From NCBI GenBank assembly GCA_017456605.1, contig JAFTJA010000009.1, positions 1 through 44,187 of the forward strand: 44,187 nucleotides of DNA. The letters run 5' to 3'. The stretch is from Clostridia bacterium. Its GTDB lineage: Bacteria; Bacillota; Clostridia; Monoglobales; Monoglobaceae. The stretch's first letter is position 1, and each line of letters opens with the position of its first letter. Both the position numbers and the translations under genes were made by a program. Below are positions 42,667-44,187 of the stretch, in pieces. Below the pieces are notes generated by a model, which was not told the DNA's origin, did no database searches, and was given only the letters and a program-made list of their open reading frames with translations.

Positions 42667-43371
42667 TCATTCCTCCTTGAGAAGATTTAATATGCTTTCT
42701 GTTTCGGCAAGAAGTCGTTTGTTTTCGTGGCTTCCAGAATTTTTCAGTCCGGCAATCCGTCGGGACAGCTTTTTCAGCACTTCCGCTTTGTACCGTGGGA
42801 AAAGCGCCGGAGATGTTTCGCTCAAGAATTTGCCAAAATACAGCGCTTTTTGTGTGTAATGGCAGTTCCCACCGGGTCTTGCCACGATTATATTGTAAAG
42901 CTTTTCGTCCTCTGCTTCAAGGTGCTCGCTTTCAACGGAAAAGCCATGGGTGGCAAGATATTCCCGAAGTTCAAGGACGGCGGTCATGGGCTGGAGGATA
43001 AGAAGCTTTGCAGAGTCGGTTATGTGCCGGGAGTTTTCCAGAATTTCGGAAATAAGTATCCCGCCCATGCCGGCGATAATGATGACCTCGGTATCCCCCT
43101 TTGAAAGAGTTGAAAGACCTGCGCCCAGACGAAGGTCGATTTTGTCTGAAAGGCTGTGCTTTGTAACGTTTTCTTTTGCTCGGAGGAGCGGACCCCGTTT
43201 TATGTCGGATGCGATTGCTCTTTCTGCGATGCCTTTTTGCACCAGATAAATAGGAATATAGGCGTGGTCGGTGCCAATATCTGCCGTGCAACGATTCTTT
43301 GGAACCAAAGCCGCAATCCGTGACAAGCGCGGGCTGAGATTTGGAATTTCTGATGAAAAATTTCTGTTCAT
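42667..43371 (-). CDS. trmK: tRNA (adenine(22)-N1)-methyltransferase TrmK
   Basis: 234 aa. The SAM-binding motif TADIGTDHAYIPIYLVQKGI, then AIASDIKRGPLLRAKENV and IIAGMGGILISEILEN, are the TrmK (DUF633) signature. It methylates A22 in the D-loop of some tRNAs. Start at the second ATG (43371), because GGAGA lies 8 nt before it; the first ATG, 43377, abuts that RBS. The gene ends 2 bp before the nif3-like ATG, a conserved pairing in Firmicutes. Confidence 0.93.
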   Translation of the reverse strand: MNRNFSSEIPNLSPRLSRIAALVPKNRCTADIGTDHAYIPIYLVQKGIAERAIASDIKRGPLLRAKENVTKHSLSDKIDLRLGAGLSTLSKGDTEVIIIAGMGGILISEILENSRHITDSAKLLILQPMTAVLELREYLATHGFSVESEHLEAEDEKLYNIIVARPGGNCHYTQKALYFGKFLSETSPALFPRYKAEVLKKLSRRIAGLKNSGSHENKRLLAETESILNLLKEE

Positions 43372-43409
43372 AAACATTCTCCAAATGGTAACTTTCTAAA
43401 CTTAAATAA

Positions 43410-43439
43410 ATTATATAAGCAAAAGGCAGGTTTTGTCAA
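43410..43439 (-). promoter_or_regulatory. sigma-A promoter of trmK-nif3-like-spmAB
   Basis: Minus strand TTGACA (43439-43434), 18-bp spacer, TATAAT (43415-43410). Confidence 0.85.
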
Positions 43440-43516
43440 TTAAAAAAAGGATTTTTGGGAGAAATGAAGAAAATTTAACATATATAGGGAATTTGTGTAA
43501 AATGCAGGTGAAGAAA

Positions 43517-44187
43517 ATGACCATACGCGAAAAAATTGAGGAAATCGAAAAAAGAACCCTGAGCCCTTATGCGTCTTTTAGTGCAGAAACACAAGGCAGG
43601 GCGACTTTTGAGGAAAAATGCGAACTTCGCACAGATTTTCAGCGTGACCGCGACAGAATTATTCATTCAAAAGCCTTCAGACGGCTCAAGCACAAAACTC
43701 AGGTGTTCTTGTCGCCGGAGGGCGACCATTATCGCACCCGGCTTACTCACACGCTGGAGGTTGCACAGATAGCAAGGACCATTGCCCGTGCCCTTTTGCT
43801 CAATGAGGATTTGACCGAGGCAATAGCGCTCGGTCACGATTTGGGGCACACGCCCTTTGGACACGGCGGTGAGAGGACCATTGATCATCTTTGTCCGGAG
43901 GGCTTTAGACATAATGAGCAGAGCCTGAGAGTTGTGAATGTTCTTGAAAGACGGGGCGGTCTTAACCTTACTGCAGAGGTGCGTGACGGGATTCTTTGCC
44001 ACACAGGGGACAAGATGCCCCAGACTCTGGAGGGGAAAATCGTTCGTTTTGCTGATAAAATTGCCTACATAAACCACGATATTGATGATGCCATACGGGG
44101 CGGAGTGATAAAGGGCGAGGATATACCAAAAGAGTTTTCAGTCGTTTTGGGGAACTCACATTCTGCAAGAATTGACTCCATGATAAA
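43517..44187 (+). CDS. dgt: dGTPase-like dNTP triphosphohydrolase, 5' part
   Basis: 223 complete codons are present, and the frame runs off the window's right edge without a stop. HD-domain motifs: [40 protein letters not shown] (first His), [16 protein letters not shown] (His-Asp) and [27 protein letters not shown]. The family removes triphosphate from dNTPs. The ATG at 43517 is used, with AGGTG 6 nt upstream; an in-frame ATG lies at 43502. It is divergent from trmK. Confidence 0.93.
   Translation, partial: MTIREKIEEIEKRTLSPYASFSAETQGRATFEEKCELRTDFQRDRDRIIHSKAFRRLKHKTQVFLSPEGDHYRTRLTHTLEVAQIARTIARALLLNEDLTEAIALGHDLGHTPFGHGGERTIDHLCPEGFRHNEQSLRVVNVLERRGGLNLTAEVRDGILCHTGDKMPQTLEGKIVRFADKIAYINHDIDDAIRGGVIKGEDIPKEFSVVLGNSHSARIDSMI

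Overview
The window comes from a low-to-mid-GC, spore-forming, anaerobic member of the Clostridia (Firmicutes). My best guess is an Oscillospirales/Ruminococcaceae-like gut bacterium, but nothing in the sequence fixes the genus. The reasons are: strong AGGAGG ribosome-binding sites; consensus sigma-A promoters; Firmicutes gene order in the S10-spc-alpha ribosomal cluster, including adk, map, a KOW protein and infA; Zn-ribbon types of S14, L24 and L36; a Na+-pumping oxaloacetate decarboxylase; and the sporulation genes ytvI-like, sipL, spmA and spmB.

Layout. 1-747 is the 3' end of rpoC with its terminator. 832-4745 is an oxaloacetate decarboxylase sodium-pump operon (gamma-like, biotin carrier, beta with an unusual exported N-terminal domain, alpha). 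4838-5366 is a Cu/Zn superoxide dismutase gene. 5405-5583 is a string of small palindromes. 5618-5883 carries tRNA-Glu(CTC) and tRNA-Met(CAT) on the minus strand. 5955-8319 is a minus-strand apgM-ytvI pair. 8315-9060 is non-coding and full of tandem and inverted repeats. 9069-9448 is a candidate structured RNA with its own promoter and terminator, followed by a 60-aa ORF. 9468-26474 is the S10-spc-alpha supercluster with a roughly 290-nt leader, a hairpin before rpsH that resembles the S8-binding site of 16S rRNA, a structured secY-adk spacer, and a second consensus promoter before rpmJ. The cluster supplies ribosomal proteins, SecY, adenylate kinase, methionine aminopeptidase, IF-1 and RNA polymerase alpha.

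26520-28814 holds a HAD phosphatase and a DUF1846 protein. 28866-33770 is a probable amino-sugar salvage locus: two AraC-type regulators, a nucleotidyltransferase overlapping a NahK-like sugar 1-kinase, and a PIG-L-type deacetylase. 33856-34094 carries tRNA-Tyr and tRNA-Thr (minus). 34144-37595 has a YfcE-like phosphodiesterase, three unknown small proteins and the spore-coat morphogenetic protein SipL. 37604-43439 is a minus-strand run: WalJ-like hydrolase, MurA, YigZ, SpmB, SpmA, Nif3-like protein and TrmK. A dGTPase-like gene starts divergently and runs off the right edge.

Most of the window is housekeeping. The parts most worth a second look are the non-coding ones: the S8-site mimic at 16728-16772, the promoter-hairpin-terminator unit at 9069-9250, the repeat fields at 5405-5583 and 8315-9060, and the secY-adk spacer. 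Among the proteins, the exported extension on the decarboxylase beta subunit and the Nif3 reading frame that runs through its own terminator stand out.
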